The notes under the pieces are model-generated. The model was not told the origin of the DNA. It saw only the letters and a list, made by a program, of their open reading frames with translations, and ran no database searches. DNA of 64,000 nt from Adiantum capillus-veneris (lineage: Eukaryota > Streptophyta > Polypodiopsida > Polypodiales > Pteridaceae), in NCBI GenBank assembly GCA_014529385.2, contig CM043942.1, positions 22,244,991-22,308,990 on the forward strand, read 5' to 3'. Numbering within the stretch: position 1 is the first letter of the stretch; every line of letters starts with the position of its first letter. The position numbers were made by a program, and so were the translations under genes. Below are positions 1-11,510 of this stretch, one piece after another.

Positions 1-498
1 TTCCATTAGTTGGCCGGATACTGTTCAATTGGTCAATTTTGCTGTAAAAATTGAATGGTAAGTGGGAAAGTTGACTACCAAAAGGAAAGGCATGTTTTAG
101 GCAAAGTGCACAAAAAGCTAGAGCTATTCTAGCCCAAAATCTAGCGCTAGTTTTTGGATTGGGCATCACTCTGGCCTGCTGCACTTGCCTATAAATTGCC
201 AATTAGTGCTCCGTTTTCAGTGCCGTCTGTTACGTCTACTATCACAAGGCTATACGTATCTATTATACATAGTGGTGCAAGCTCTTAATCACCATCTCCA
301 TAAGCTCTTCTCTCTCGGGAAGAAGAAGAAGAAGGATATTTTCTCTCTACTTACTATCTCCTCTCTCGTTTCACGGTGTACGCGCTCTCCGTAAGCTTTT
401 GTGGCGGATACCTCTACGTAGCTCTCATCACTGCTCTCTTGCGGCAAAGCAAGAAGCCATTTGACAGCCACTAATCGATTCTAAAGCACAGTGAGAAG
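1..498. other. no gene seen
   Basis: I see no coding region, RNA gene or element boundary here. The last bases lead into a short duplicated segment and a long TC tract. Confidence 0.5.
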
Positions 499-684
<186 letters not shown>

Positions 685-1080
685 CTGAGCAGTTCAGGTC
701 CACCGTAACCCTAGCATTGTCTCCCTCAACCCCCCTTGGGCGAAGGGCTGCCCTAGGGGAGGCGTTAAGCTTGAGCCTAGCCCCCCTCAACAGCCCCAGC
801 TCTGTGGCGAAGTCTGCCCCAGCCCCGCACAGTTAAGTGGTTCCAGCCCCTGCAACAGCGGCCTCAGCCCCTGTGATGGCCTCAGGATTGGCCTCGGCCC
901 TTGGCTCGTGGCGCCCGCCAGTAGATCTCCTGCCCTACGAAGTACAGCAGCGTGCAACGCCCGCCAGGAGACCCCCTGTCCTGCAGGTTACGACACAGTA
1001 AAAGAACAAGAGCTTTTTCAAAGGTTTGTTGAAGCTTTTAGCATTCATAAAAGCTTTAAGGTGTTTTCGGCACTTGCTTT

Positions 1081-1168
1081 CGGCCTCAGCCCTGCGAAGT
1101 ACAACAGGTTGTGGTGCCGGAACTTGTTTTCGGCCTCAGCCCTGTGAAGTACAACAGGTTGTGGTGCC
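1081..1168 (+). repeat. 50 bp tandem repeat, two copies
   Basis: Copies at 1081-1130 and 1131-1168 (partial) share cggcctcagccctg, gaagtacaacagg and ttgtggtgcc with one substitution. A looser related segment is at about 935-960. It lies in the leader of the ORF1-only element; no function is evident. Confidence 0.8.
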
Positions 1169-1303
1169 CTTCAGAAGATACTCGGCCGAGGACAGGAGTT
1201 CAAAACTTCTTCAAAGGGTCAAGCCTCAAGCTTTCTCAAAGGCTTTTCCCTCCGGAATTTGTGAGTCAGTGGTCGGTTCCCTTCGATCTCCTCAAGCACA
1301 GGA

Positions 1304-1981
1304 ATGGCTACTCCAAAGACCCCCGCCAAAGCAAGACCGAGCTTTGCAATAGTACTGGCAGCCCCTAGCAAACTTGATCGCATCACGCAGTTGCAAGAAA
1401 CTCTTGATCGAGTCTTGGAGGAAAACTTTGAACTCAAATCTCGCCTGAGCAAATTAGAAGAACAATTCAACTCTATGGCTGACCTCACCACCGACAAGGT
1501 AAAGGAGGTAGAGGCAAAGGTTAACCAAGCTCACTCAACAACCATCGCCCAAGTAAGGACGTGTGTAACAAAGGAAATCTCCGAACAAAAATCTCAAGAA
1601 GATAATGCCCTCAAGGTATGCATCGGTGGGCTCCCCTTGCAGTGGTGCACTGTTGAGGACACCCTTGAAGAGGCAATCATCAAACTCAACAATATTATTG
1701 AGCCAGTCATCATCAAGTCAGAGAATGTCGCTTGGATCAATGACACACATCGTCATGTACGTCCCGAGCATTGTGTCCTTACCTTCAAGAACAAAGAGGA
1801 GCGGGTAAAGTTTCTACGTCAATCCCGCCTTATCAAAGAAACCAAGATTTGGATTGCAGAAGAACTGACCATGAATCGACTCAAGAGTAAAGCGAGCGAG
1901 CTTAAGAAGGTGCATGAAGTGCGTAAGCAAGGCAAATGGGCAGTCTATCGAGGAGGCAAAGCAATCATCCAAGAATTCTGA
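1304..1981 (+). CDS. LINE ORF1-like RNA-binding protein, 225 aa
   Basis: An uninterrupted 225-codon frame. Residues about 24-80 are a heptad-rich coiled coil (LDRITQLQETLDRVLEEN), followed by a charged linker and from about residue 103 an RRM-like fold (KVCIGGLPLQW, then CVLTFKNKEERVKFL). The C-terminal part (IWIAEELTMNRLK, then KWAVYRGGKAI) resembles the C-terminal domain of LINE ORF1 proteins, which bind element RNA as trimers and act as nucleic-acid chaperones. The first ATG is used because upstream sequence is repetitive and frame-broken. Lack of stops suggests it is younger than most elements here. An ORF2 was not found before the tail. Confidence 0.65.
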   Translation: MATPKTPAKARPSFAIVLAAPSKLDRITQLQETLDRVLEENFELKSRLSKLEEQFNSMADLTTDKVKEVEAKVNQAHSTTIAQVRTCVTKEISEQKSQEDNALKVCIGGLPLQWCTVEDTLEEAIIKLNNIIEPVIIKSENVAWINDTHRHVRPEHCVLTFKNKEERVKFLRQSRLIKETKIWIAEELTMNRLKSKASELKKVHEVRKQGKWAVYRGGKAIIQEF

Positions 1982-2177
1982 AATCCCAAACCAGCTCTCT
2001 CCACAGCCGACCCTTAGGTTTTTGTTTGTTTTCTCCTTTTTTCCTACCCTACTCTCTTGATGGACCCTCAGTCCTTAACTGATATGTATCAGCCCACACT
2101 GAGAATGAATCGTTGTAATGTCTGTGTTTTTTGTCCCATAGGTCATATATGACCTCCGTGGACGTTAATACAATCTA

Positions 2178-2251
<74 letters not shown>

Positions 2252-2257
<6 letters not shown>

Positions 2258-4164
2258 CTGAGTAGTCACTCTCTCGGTGATTGTTTTTTTGTATAGGAGA
2301 GCATGTATGGGTTAACCGAGTACGTATAAAATTGTCCCATGATTATTTCATCATGTTTAACACACTCATTTATGCACATGATGAATTTCTGATCACGTGT
2401 GTGCATAAAAAGTGTGTTTTGTTTCACGTCATAGAGGCGGGAGGAACACTATTTTGGTCAAAACTCACAAACCCGTTATGAATCAGCCTGAACCCTTTAC
2501 ACAAGAGGTAAAACACATCATTTAGAACATTTTCTCTCTTTGGTGTCATGTGAAAATCATGCATGATCTAAGAGATATGGTCAAAAAAACAACTACTTGT
2601 CCACTGCACAACCAATTTTTTTGACTCCAGACTCCTTGGAGAACCACTATACAGATTCACCGGATGGGCAAACCCACTTAACTAATTGAAAATCTTGATG
2701 AAACTTGATGATAAATGTATTTAGGTATCCCTTATAAGTTCGGGAATGCGAGTTATTAATCGTTCCATAAGACCTACATGTGTAGGGGTGCTACTTAGGG
2801 GAGGTACCATATGACATCATGATTTAACGAGCCATTTATGTATGATTTATAATTTGTTTTGGTGAATTGATTGCAGCTATTAGATGCCCATAAACTTATG
2901 TCAGGGTATATGGTTAGACATCCCAAACCGCAGAGGCAGATGTGACTCAAAGTAGCTTTCTTTTTGGGTTACCGTCTATAAGTACCATATGGGTAAAATG
3001 ATGTGATAGAGTGCTAGTCTATATTATGTAGCTGAGCTTGATGCATTGGTTTGAGGTCAAATAATTTCATTTTCATGTTTTGCATGCTCACAAAAATGCC
3101 AAAAATTTATTTTTTGGATATGTGTGAAGTTATGGTTTACGGTTGACCTAAAGGTCAGAGCTATTTTGCATCATGTTTATGGTGATGGAATGTTATCATA
3201 TGATGTATGGAAACTTATGGATTGATGTGGATGCCTCATATGCATGGTTATGCTTTCTTTCCACCTTTCTAGTTAAAAAACTAGCTCCATGTGCTAGGAA
3301 GGTGAAGTGCAGATGTAATGCATCAACTTTGCATGGTTGGATGTTGTCAAAATTGGATTTTTATATCATGATTAGTTGTTGGTCAGACTCTTTTTATGCA
3401 TGAAAGAATCATGTCTTAAGAGTCACATGTGTATAGACTCCGATTGATTGTAGGGGTTATGCCAAACTCCAAGTGTGGGAGTTGGTTTAGTGTGATTATG
3501 ATTGGTGGTTAAGGGCTAATATTCCCTCATGGATTGTGGTTGTTGTATTTGAGAATAGGTCCATAGACTCTATTGAACCAATTTTGTACTACATAATAGA
3601 ATCGGTTGCCACCATTTGACTTCTTCCATACTCTGATTATGTCCTTCTCACAAAAGCTGTATGTTTGGTTTAGCATGAGGGCCTTCTTACGAAGTATGAG
3701 TTCTCGACTCTATATGTCCAAAAGAGAACATAGGTTAAGGTAAAGAACCTATCGTTGCACTTTAACGTCGCCTTGTTGGATCTTTTTCTTTACCCAAAGC
3801 TGTGGGTTGGTCATAAACCTATGAGGCACTTGTGTTCAATGTTCAGGCTGAATTTCAACATATAACTCCCATGCTACATAAGTGTTCAGTACAAGGTAGT
3901 GTCTAACCCCCTTCAAAACTTGAACCACTTCAATTCCCCACCCCAACCACATAATTGAAAGAGACCCTTTGTGCAAAGTCACTAGAGAGTTCATCTACAC
4001 AATTAAGAAGATCCATCTAGAACAAGACAAGGAGAGAGAAACTTAGTACAAATGTGAACCAAAACTGAGTCTATGCTTCTTTTATTCATCAAAATTTGTT
4101 TTTATAACTTCTTTACAATATTATGGGTGTCTTGGATCTAATTCTCTAAATATTCTTTTAACTG
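2252..4164. other. no gene recognised
   Basis: About 1.9 kb with only short spurious frames. I see no element end, domain or RNA gene in it. Confidence 0.4.
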
Positions 4165-4907
4165 TCATGACAAGTATTCTCTCAGACCTCCCATGCAACA
4201 ACGTGGTCTATAGTTATCTTCTAGTTTTTCTTTCCCTATGACAGCTCCAAGAGCTTCAAAGTTCTTAGCAAATTCGGCAATCCTTAACATTAGGGAGCGC
4301 ATCGCCAAGTAGTAGAACATGTCTTTTAAGCTTAACCATATTCTGAGTTGAAGTAGTCTGAGGTTGGCAAACCAATCTCTTGGACTGTCGTCAATGTAGA
4401 TAAAGAATTGATGGAAGGGTTCCAAAGCAAAAATCATTCCCAAAGCTTCCCTTTCTGTAACTATGTAATTCTTCTCCGGTGCTCTCAACATTCTACTAGC
4501 ATAATAAACGGGTATGAACCATGCCTTAATCTTCTCCTGCATTAAAAAAGCTCCTACTGCCATGTCGAAAGCATCAACATACACATGAAACAGCAATTCC
4601 GAATTTGGTGGTTGAATTATAGGTGAAACTACCAACATCTTTTTGATAGTTTGAAAAGCCTTCTCTTGAGCTTCTCCCCAAACAAATTCCATTTCCTTCT
4701 TAGTCAAATGACTAAGTGGTGCGCTCACATCCACCAAGTACCGTAAATAGCTACCGTGCTGCCGTTGCTTGATCTCCAGTTGCTGCTGTTGCTTGATCTT
4801 CAGTTGATGCCGTTGCATGAGCTCAAGGTCCTGTTTCCTATGTTGTTCTGTTAAGAGTTTCAAATGCTTCGAGGTCCGATAGAGGTGTGCGATTCGCATG
4901 CTATAGT
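4165..4907 (-). pseudogene. Ty3/gypsy RT-RNase H fragment
   Basis: The minus strand encodes a gypsy-type stretch: the end of the RT thumb (PLSHLTKKEMEFVW, then AFQTIKKMLVVSPI) and the start of RNase H (HVYVDAFDMAVGAFLMQE, YYASRMLRAPEKNYIVTEREAL). It is preceded by a Gln-rich stretch and followed by unrelated sequence, so only about 130 residues of pol remain. The D in VDAFDMA matches the first RNase H catalytic Asp. Its 5' side abuts copia sequence at about 4907, making a gypsy-copia junction. Confidence 0.75.
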
Positions 4908-5902
4908 GGCTGGAGGCAATGATCCCCCCTTGGGATCAAACAAGCCAAGATGTAAAGTGCCACTAAGGTAGCGGAAAATCCTCTTGACAGCCTGCCAATT
5001 CTTAGACCCTAGGCTATGCATAAATTTGATGACCTGTGAGAATGCAAACTGAATATCCGGCCTCGTGTTACATACATAAATGAGGCAGCCAACAGCAGTT
5101 TGGTAAAGAGTGACATCAGCAAGATTTCCAGCATCATGTAGACTCAACTTCAAACCTGTTTCCATGGGAGTGGCAATAGGTTTGCAATCCTCAAGTCCAA
5201 ACTTACATAGCAATGTCTCTATGTAACTTTTCTGACACAAGGCAATACCAACACTACTTAAACTGTATACCCAAGAAATGATGCAACAGCCCCAAATCTT
5301 TCATCTTGAAAGTAGCATTCAAATCAGCCTTAGCAATATGTCTCTCATTTGGTCCAGTGATCAGCAAATCATCCATATAAAGAACCACAACGAGAAGTAC
5401 ATCACCCTCACACTTTACATACAATGTGCTTTCTGTTGGACTGTTACGAAAGCCTCGTTTAACCAAATGAGTGTCAACTTTCTCATACCAAGCACGAGGA
5501 GATTGCTTCAACCCATACAAAGCCTTCTTACACCTGCACACTTTTTCCTCTTGTCCATTTATGACAAAATCCCGAGGCTGCATTACATAAACTTCCTCAA
5601 ATATGTCACCATTCAAGAAAGCAGTAACAATGTCTTATTGATGTCCATCCCAACCTAAATGAGCTGCCAATGCACAGTAGTCATACGACAAGTGGGAGCA
5701 AAAGTCTCTTCATAATCTATACCTTTTTGTTGTGCATAACGCTTTGCAACAAGTCGAGCCTTATGGCGATCTCACCATTCGGCTTGCGTTTCAACTTGTA
5801 AATCCACTTTGTACCAATGGCCTTTTTTCTAGGAGGCAAATCACATAAAATCCATGTGTCATTTTCTATAAGTGCATCATATTCTGATTGCATGGCAGCC
5901 AT
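4908..5902 (-). pseudogene. copia reverse transcriptase, broken (copy A)
   Basis: Three pieces read in order on the minus strand: the RT N-terminus (IENDTWILCDLPPRKKAIGT) at about 5717-5902, the palm with YMDD (VVLYMDDLLITGPN) and ALYGLKQSPRAWYEK at 5254-5616, and the RT/RNase H connection (CKPIATPMETGLKLS, VGCLIYVCNTRPDIQ) at 4908-5240. Between the first two a deletion or frameshift removes the segment present in copy B (HKARLVAKG). The catalytic YMDD survives but the frame does not. RNase H is lost at the junction. Confidence 0.88.
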
Positions 5903-5933
5903 CCAATTTTTTGAATTCTGTGCTTAATCAAAA

Positions 5934-7247
5934 GAACGAGGCTCCTCAACATCATGTAAGCTAGACACAGCCAAAGCATAACAATCTGATGCATAAGATG
6001 CATGGCGAGAGCCTTGAACGAGTACGACTAGACAAAGGTGCATCCAATTTACTGTCACGCAAAGTGTGCACCAGCCATTTTGGCATACCTCTAGCCTGCT
6101 CATATTCAGCCCTTTCCTCATCAAGTACATCATGTACATCTGCATCAGTAATAGGCTTATCTAAAACATTTTCAGAAACCCCCATAGGCTGTACATTTGC
6201 CTCATTGGAACTTACATTCGTATTTCCACCACTGAAAAGAGGCAAGAAAGTGTCATAAATGTCCTGTGAGCTTACATTACTGTCTCTAGTACATGACAGC
6301 AAGGGCTGAATAGAATCTTCCACAAACACTACATCCCGTGAAACCAGAATACGTTTTTTTTGCGGATGATACAACTTGTAACCTTTGCTTTCAGCACTAT
6401 ACCCAACAAAAATACATTTGGCAGCCTTGTCATCACATTTTCTACATTGTGTTTGTGGCACCAAAGCATATGCCAAATAGCCAAAAACGCGCATGTGCTC
6501 AATAGAAGGCTTTCTATCATGCCGTGATTCATATGCAGTAATAGACTGCAAAGATTTCGTAGGACACCTGTTAAGTACATAAGTGGAACACGTGATGGCC
6601 TCAAGCCAAAAAGAATGCGCCAAAGCTTGACTTTTGACCATACATCATGCCATTTCGTCAGTGACCTGTTTTTCCTCTCAGCAACACCATTTTGCTGAGG
6701 TGTATAAGGCACTGTACATTGGTGTTTTATCCCATGACTAGCTAGAAATGCATTAAATTCATGAGACATATACTCCCCCCCTTGATCGGAACGGAGGGTG
6801 CCCATAGTACATTTCGAGACATTTTCAACCATAGCCAGAAACTGTTTGAAGCACATAAAAACTTCAGACTTCGCTTTAAGCGGAAATAACCATGCATGCC
6901 TGGAGTAATCATCAATAAAAGTCACGAAGTACAGGTAATTTCCCAAGGACGGAGTTTGCATGGGCCCACAAAAATATCACTATGCACAAGCTACAACCTG
7001 CATGTGACCCGAACTGAACCATCCTTTGGAAACTTAGAACACTGCATCTTACCCAAAATACGGCCTTCACAAACATGTTTGACAGGTGCTTCAAGAGGCA
7101 GCAAAGAAGCAACCATATCCGATTTCTGCAAACACAACAAACTGGCAAATTCAGATGACCAAAACGTGCATGCCAAAGTTTTTCATCTGAAATAGCCCTT
7201 GAATCTGCAACAACATTTGCAAAATTTTGTCCACACTTGTCATACAA
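5934..7247 (-). pseudogene. copia integrase, broken (copy A)
   Basis: The zinc-binding start (LWHARFGHLN) lies near 7170 and the catalytic core at 6329-6961 shows IDDYSRHAWLF, TLRSDQGGEYMS and GVAERKNR, covering the D, D and E of the DDE triad. The C-terminal part (CIFVGYSAESKGYKLYHP, ILVSRDVVFVEDS) follows at 5961-6641. At least two frameshifts separate these pieces. The linker to RT ends in a TAA at 5934-5936, immediately before the AQNS segment; the same stop occurs in copy B. Confidence 0.88.
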
Positions 7248-7268
7248 AGTGAGCTTATGCAGCCCACA

Positions 7269-7694
7269 TCACAAAAGGCCAAATACAACAATCTCATCAC
7301 CAAAACTGAGATCATGAACCGTACATCTGTCATCCACAAATTTGACTACAAGTCCAAGTCTAGCAAGTGCGGATACAGACAAGAGATTCTTCTTGATCCC
7401 AGGTACATAAAGTGCATCAACAAGTGTAAAGGAACTTCCATTTGCAGCAGTAAGCACAATCTTTCCAACTCCCTGAACCGGATAAGAGGCATTGTTGGCA
7501 CAAGTGACTGAATTCCCATGAGGGACAGACTCAAGAGAGGTAAACAATTCTCGATGTGAGGTAATGTGCTTTGTAGCACCACTCTTGAAATACCACATGT
7601 GAATCTGCAGCAACTGACAAGCATGCATCATTGACAGTAGGATTGTAAGTGCACTCTGCGCGAAAATCCCATTCTGCATCAACATCAACAACAC
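7269..7694 (-). pseudogene. copia aspartic protease region (copy A), active-site Asp replaced
   Basis: The segment reads WYFKSGATKHITS, where copia proteases have D-S-G in the family motif. Here the catalytic Asp is Lys, so this protease could not work. Downstream it keeps YPVQGVGKIVL and VPGIKKNLLSVSALAR, which are typical of the copia protease to integrase stretch. It overlaps the end of gag by a frameshift. Confidence 0.85.
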
Positions 7695-7729
7695 ATTCTC
7701 CTTTCACAAAAGACTCAACAATGGCTACA

Positions 7730-8652
7730 TTTGTAGTGGAACCACCCTCTTTCTTCTTAGCCTCTTTGGCCTTCACACGACTTGATCAAGTGATCATTAG
7801 CTTTACAATAATGGCAACGCATCTTCTTTTTTCCCTTATCACCAGAATTTCCAGACAAAGTGCTGCCAGCAGAAGCATTAGGAACAAAAGTTTTTCCACT
7901 CACAGCAGAACCATAAGAAGTGGTTGTGTTGCTATTACCACCCTTTCTTTGAGAAGCAATAAAAGCCTATTCAACTGCACGTTGTCTAGTCCTGTTTTTT
8001 CTGGAAAGTGACTCTTGCAACAACAATGTGCATAATGCATCAAACTTGACAACTTCTGGATTTCCTTGGGTCATAAATCTCCAAGTACTAGCAAAAGTCT
8101 GGTAAGAATCTGGTAAGGCATCAAGAACAGTCTGCACAAGGGAACTGTCTGAAATGACTTCACCTACAGAAGTAAGTTGCTCATTGATATCCTTGACACT
8201 AGCAAGGAAAGTGTGCATATCATCTTCCTCATGCATAATCTTTGACTCCAACTCTTTATGCAGCAAAGCAATTTTAGCCTCATTGTGAGTTGCATAAAGC
8301 CCAACCAAAATATCCCAAGCCGGTTTTGCAGATTTCGTGAACGGATGTGAGGAAAAATGGTGCGCTTCATAGACAAAGCAATCAATGCATGAGCCTGTGC
8401 ATCCTTAACATCCCAATGAGCTTGTTCTACCGTAGGCAAAACAACTCTAACAGTAGCAAGACTTGCAACATCCTCAACATCGCCTACATCCTCAGAACTA
8501 GGACGTACATCAATGCCCTGCACAATGTTCTAGACGCCCTTTGACACAAGAACATGTTGCATTATATAAGCCCACATAGGGTAGTTATCCCCATCCAACC
8601 TATCCTCAGCAGCAAACATCTTGAACACATTTATGCAGCTGTTTTCAGCCAT
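7730..8652 (-). pseudogene. copia gag (copy A), broken
   Basis: The start codon at 8652 gives MAENSCINVFKMFAAEDRL followed by DGDNYPMWAYIMQHVL, the usual copia gag opening (a tyrosine-tryptophan pair in the UBN2-type domain). The frame breaks at about 8520 and 8300 and continues as DMHTFLASVKDINEQL and LDALPDSYQTFASTW. The nucleocapsid zinc knuckle CHYCKANDHLIKSC (CX2CX4HX4C) is at about 7770-7812. Copy A retains the N-terminal gag part that copy B lacks. Confidence 0.82.
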
Positions 8653-9011
8653 GGTAAATGATGCACCTGATGTGAAAACTACCCGAAAATAGGAGAAACA
8701 GAATGGGAACAACACGTGATATATAGCACAAACCATAGAAGACTATAAGGCACCTGTTATGCAGAAAACGACACTGACAAAAGTTTTGCATAAAATGACG
8801 AAATGGCTTGTGCATACCTGCCTGTAGTGGAAATGGAGGCCGAAATGAGACCGAATCGAAAATCTGAGCAAACTCAGCTCTACGAGCTTGCCCGAAATAT
8901 TTGTTGACCTGCAAACGCTCGCCAAACCTCACCGAAATCGAAGAAAGACAGGCGTGTGCTGGAGTAGCTGGCGACTAAGCCCGGGAGGACGCAACCTATT
9001 GTGATACCAAT

Positions 9012-9237
9012 TGTTGGAATTAGGGTGCAGAGAAACGCACACAGCTTGGAGAAGACGAAGGAAGCTCAAGGCACACAATAGAGAGTGTGTTACTTAGTAT
9101 GCAATGGAAATATAGATAGCCCTAGAGTGATGGGCGTATATACAATGCTCGGGGGAAAAAACCTCCTAAAGTGGGAAAAAATGCATCGGCGGTCCTAGTG
9201 TGTTCACACACATCACTACCACATGTATATGGTAACA
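9012..9237 (-). repeat. 5' LTR of copia copy A (226 bp)
   Basis: Minus-strand LTR starting TGTTACC (9237) and ending CCAACA (9012). It aligns along its whole length with the LTRs at 34513, 53371 and 54373. Next to it, 8997-9010 reads as a decayed tRNA-iMet primer site (the complement gives TTGGTATCA then diverges). Confidence 0.92.
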
Positions 9238-9240
9238 CAT

Positions 9241-9492
9241 TGCAGCTATAGAAATGAGCTCCAAGAACTAGCACCACCTAAACCCTTCACGAGGATGCTC
9301 CCTATCCAAACCTATTTCTAGGCGGATAGACACCCAAGGGAGGTAACTATATGTAACAAACAATACGTGGGTGTAGTGATAAGGAGCGCTCCATTCCAGC
9401 CATAGAAATGATCCCCAAGGACTTGCACCACCTATACCATCTGCAAGGATGCTTCCTACCCAAACTTGTTTCCAGGCGGATAAACACCCAAG
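9241..9492. repeat. diverged direct repeat of about 100 bp
   Basis: Segments 9241-9341 and 9397-9492 share ccaagaact/gacttgcaccacct, a central gatgct.cct.ccaaac and ggcggat.gacacccaagg. They are offset by about 154 bp and clearly diverged. No coding content. Confidence 0.7.
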
Positions 9493-9841
9493 GAAAAGTC
9501 AATTGTAAATGTTCATGATGTTAAAAAATATAGGAATCAAAGCTACCTGAATGAAAACCAGCACCTCAACTAAGCCAACAAGTGTGCCAAAATAGATGGA
9601 TGGAAGGATGTGATATCGTTTATATAGCCACCTCCAGAAATGGGGATCAAGAGGAGGATATAGCCGAGCCCGTCGAGCATGAAAACATGCCCATCGGGCC
9701 TACAAGAAGGGCCAATTCTAGCAGGTGCTTGTGAATTTGGTGTTATTAACACTCTCATGGAGTGTATATAACATGGGTTATTACCACTTTTCACTTCACG
9801 TGAAAATGTGAATGAAATCCCTGATAGTAACTCATGTATTG

Positions 9842-10255
9842 CTTGTCAAATCATATTTTTGTGTCCTCTACAACTGCCAAATGTTTTGTTTTACTAGTGT
9901 TGACACAACTTTGAGCTGATATGAGAGTTAGTTATCATTTCAAACTTTAGAATTCCGATGAAAGATCAAACATACACATTGATATCGGAATGGAATCAGA
10001 AAAGGTAACTGAAATGGAAATGACACATATAATGGAACTGGAACTGGATCTATCGCTTGTCAGATAAGATTGTTGCGTCCTTTGAAACTGCCAGATATCT
10101 GACTTTCCCATTGTTGACACAATTATGAGTTGATTTGTAGAGTTAGTTGTTAGTTCAACCTTCAGACGTCAGATGACAAATTATACATAGACACTGATAC
10201 TAGAATGGAACTGGAAATAGTGAGTGCAATAGAAATAACACATATAATGGAACTT
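9842..10255. repeat. diverged tandem duplication, period 214 bp
   Basis: Two copies, 9842-10040 and 10056-10255, share the order cttgtca, actgcca, ttgttgacacaa, gagttagttgt/atc, gatgaaagatcaaa and acacatataatggaact. The many substitutions show it is old. No ORF is conserved. Confidence 0.75.
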
Positions 10256-10379
10256 GTTGGACATATCTTGCAATTAGTGTGTCATCCAAGGCATTGTCAA
10301 GCAATAGGTTTCTTTTCAACATTCCCTAATTAACTATATCATCTTGGATTCTTATGCTCATATCAATGTTTAGTCTAAT

Positions 10380-10470
10380 CCCACTTACCGTCAAGCATAG
10401 GTGGTTGCATTTGGAGAGACACCCTCGCATTGCATCCATAGAAAGCAGCCCATCACTTCTTGGTCGTACC
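10380..10470 (-). pseudogene. PPR motif remnant
   Basis: On the minus strand, codons spell GCFLWMQCEGVSPNATTYA then a stop. The M-Q-x-E-G-V-x-P-N-x-x-T-Y pattern is the classic helix-turn part of a PPR repeat. Only one repeat is visible, so this is a scrap of an organellar RNA-binding PPR gene. Confidence 0.55.
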
Positions 10471-10879
10471 CTTGTTATCATTCGACCTTCCTGTCCCAGG
10501 GGCCTTCAACTCCCCTCCAAGAAAACTCTCCCATTTCAACATCACTTGCATGTTTTCTTGTTTTTGAAATAAAGAACTATGCAAAATAGATAATAACAAA
10601 CAAAAAGTAATCACCCTATCAAGGTAGCAACCACACCTCCAGTCCTCTAATCCCCTGAGACAAATGATAGAAATCTACATTTTATTGAATACCTATATTT
10701 GATGATACAGATATTTGAAAGATATCTGCACAACTCACTACAAATATTGGAAAGGCTCCGCAACCAAGGGCAAGCATATTTCAAGGCATCACTTGGGATA
10801 GTTTTTGATGCCGTTAATATCAATTCCTTTGTACTTTTTCCAAAAAAAACAATCATAAGTTGAGCGACCCTAATCATCA

Positions 10880-11425
10880 TTAATAGGAAATTTGGAAGAC
10901 TAAAATGTGTTTAATTGATGAAATCTTGCCAAACATCACTCCCACTTGATGGAAGAAACTATTCCTGTCTAGATTGAAGTGATTAAGAAGCATTCTTATG
11001 CCTTCCCAGAACATCAAAACAGATAAAATTCCACACAATGCAAAAGGAAATTTGTATATGAAGCAAGCGAACACTAAGATAGAAAGCTGGATGTAATTGC
11101 CCATGTACTTCTTCATGTTTAGACCCATGCGGAGCTTCCATTGTGAACTACTAAGAGGAAGGCCATAGCTTTCAACAAGGCCATGCCCACAATCCCAAAA
11201 TTCACCTGTCCAGGGTAAGGGTGGTCTACACAAGTCTTCGATAGTTAGATTCTTGAAGGGGTTAGCTACAAACCCCAGAATGGAAGACAAAAATGCATTG
11301 CTTGATGATCTGGGTGGATCAATGGGGACCTTCTCTAGAATCTCCAAGTGGCCACCATCTTTGAGCCAAGCTTCAAATGCTACAGGAAGAATACTCAGAG
11401 ACAAAGGGTTTGCAACAAATGCCAT
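10880..11425 (-). CDS. PRA1 family protein H-like, first exon
   Basis: From the ATG at 11425 the minus strand reads MAFVANPLSLSILPVAFEAW then LKDGGHLEILE, the N-terminal pattern I associate with plant PRA1.H (prenylated Rab acceptor family, endomembrane proteins thought to act in Rab-dependent trafficking). A low-complexity linker follows, then the PRA1 core start (LRMGLNMKKYMGNYIQLSI) and a hydrophobic pair (VFACFIYKFPFALCGILSVL) typical of its membrane hairpin. After LDRNSFFHQ the family match ends; the rest to 10880 looks like intron read-through. The expected second hydrophobic half was not found nearby, so this is either exon 1 of a gene with a long intron or a truncated copy. No stop interrupts the homologous part. 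Confidence 0.6.
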   Translation of the reverse strand: MAFVANPLSLSILPVAFEAWLKDGGHLEILEKVPIDPPRSSSNAFLSSILGFVANPFKNLTIEDLCRPPLPWTGEFWDCGHGLVESYGLPLSSSQWKLRMGLNMKKYMGNYIQLSILVFACFIYKFPFALCGILSVLMFWEGIRMLLNHFNLDRNSFFHQVGVMFGKISSIKHILVFQISY

Positions 11426-11467
11426 CAAAACATGACGCCTTCGGTATGTGCTTCTTATGCAGGTGGT

Positions 11468-11472
<5 letters not shown>

Positions 11473-11507
<35 letters not shown>
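11473..11507. repeat. (CT)n microsatellite
   Basis: About 17 CT units lie roughly 50 bp before the PRA1.H-like start codon, reading as (GA)n on the gene strand, a common feature of plant 5' untranslated regions. Confidence 0.9.

Positions 11508-11510
<3 letters not shown>

Larger units (their letters stand above)
4908..9237 (-). mobile_element. Ty1/copia element, copy A, 3'-truncated
   Basis: A minus-strand copia element with gag, protease, integrase, RT and the start of RNase H in that order (copia order), and a 5' LTR at 9012-9237. The 3' part, from the middle of RNase H to the 3' LTR, is missing and replaced by the gypsy fragment ending near 4907. All coding domains are broken by stops and frameshifts. 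It belongs to the same family as copy B (34513-38925) and the small derivative at 53371-54599, shown by matching LTRs and protein segments. Confidence 0.9.
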
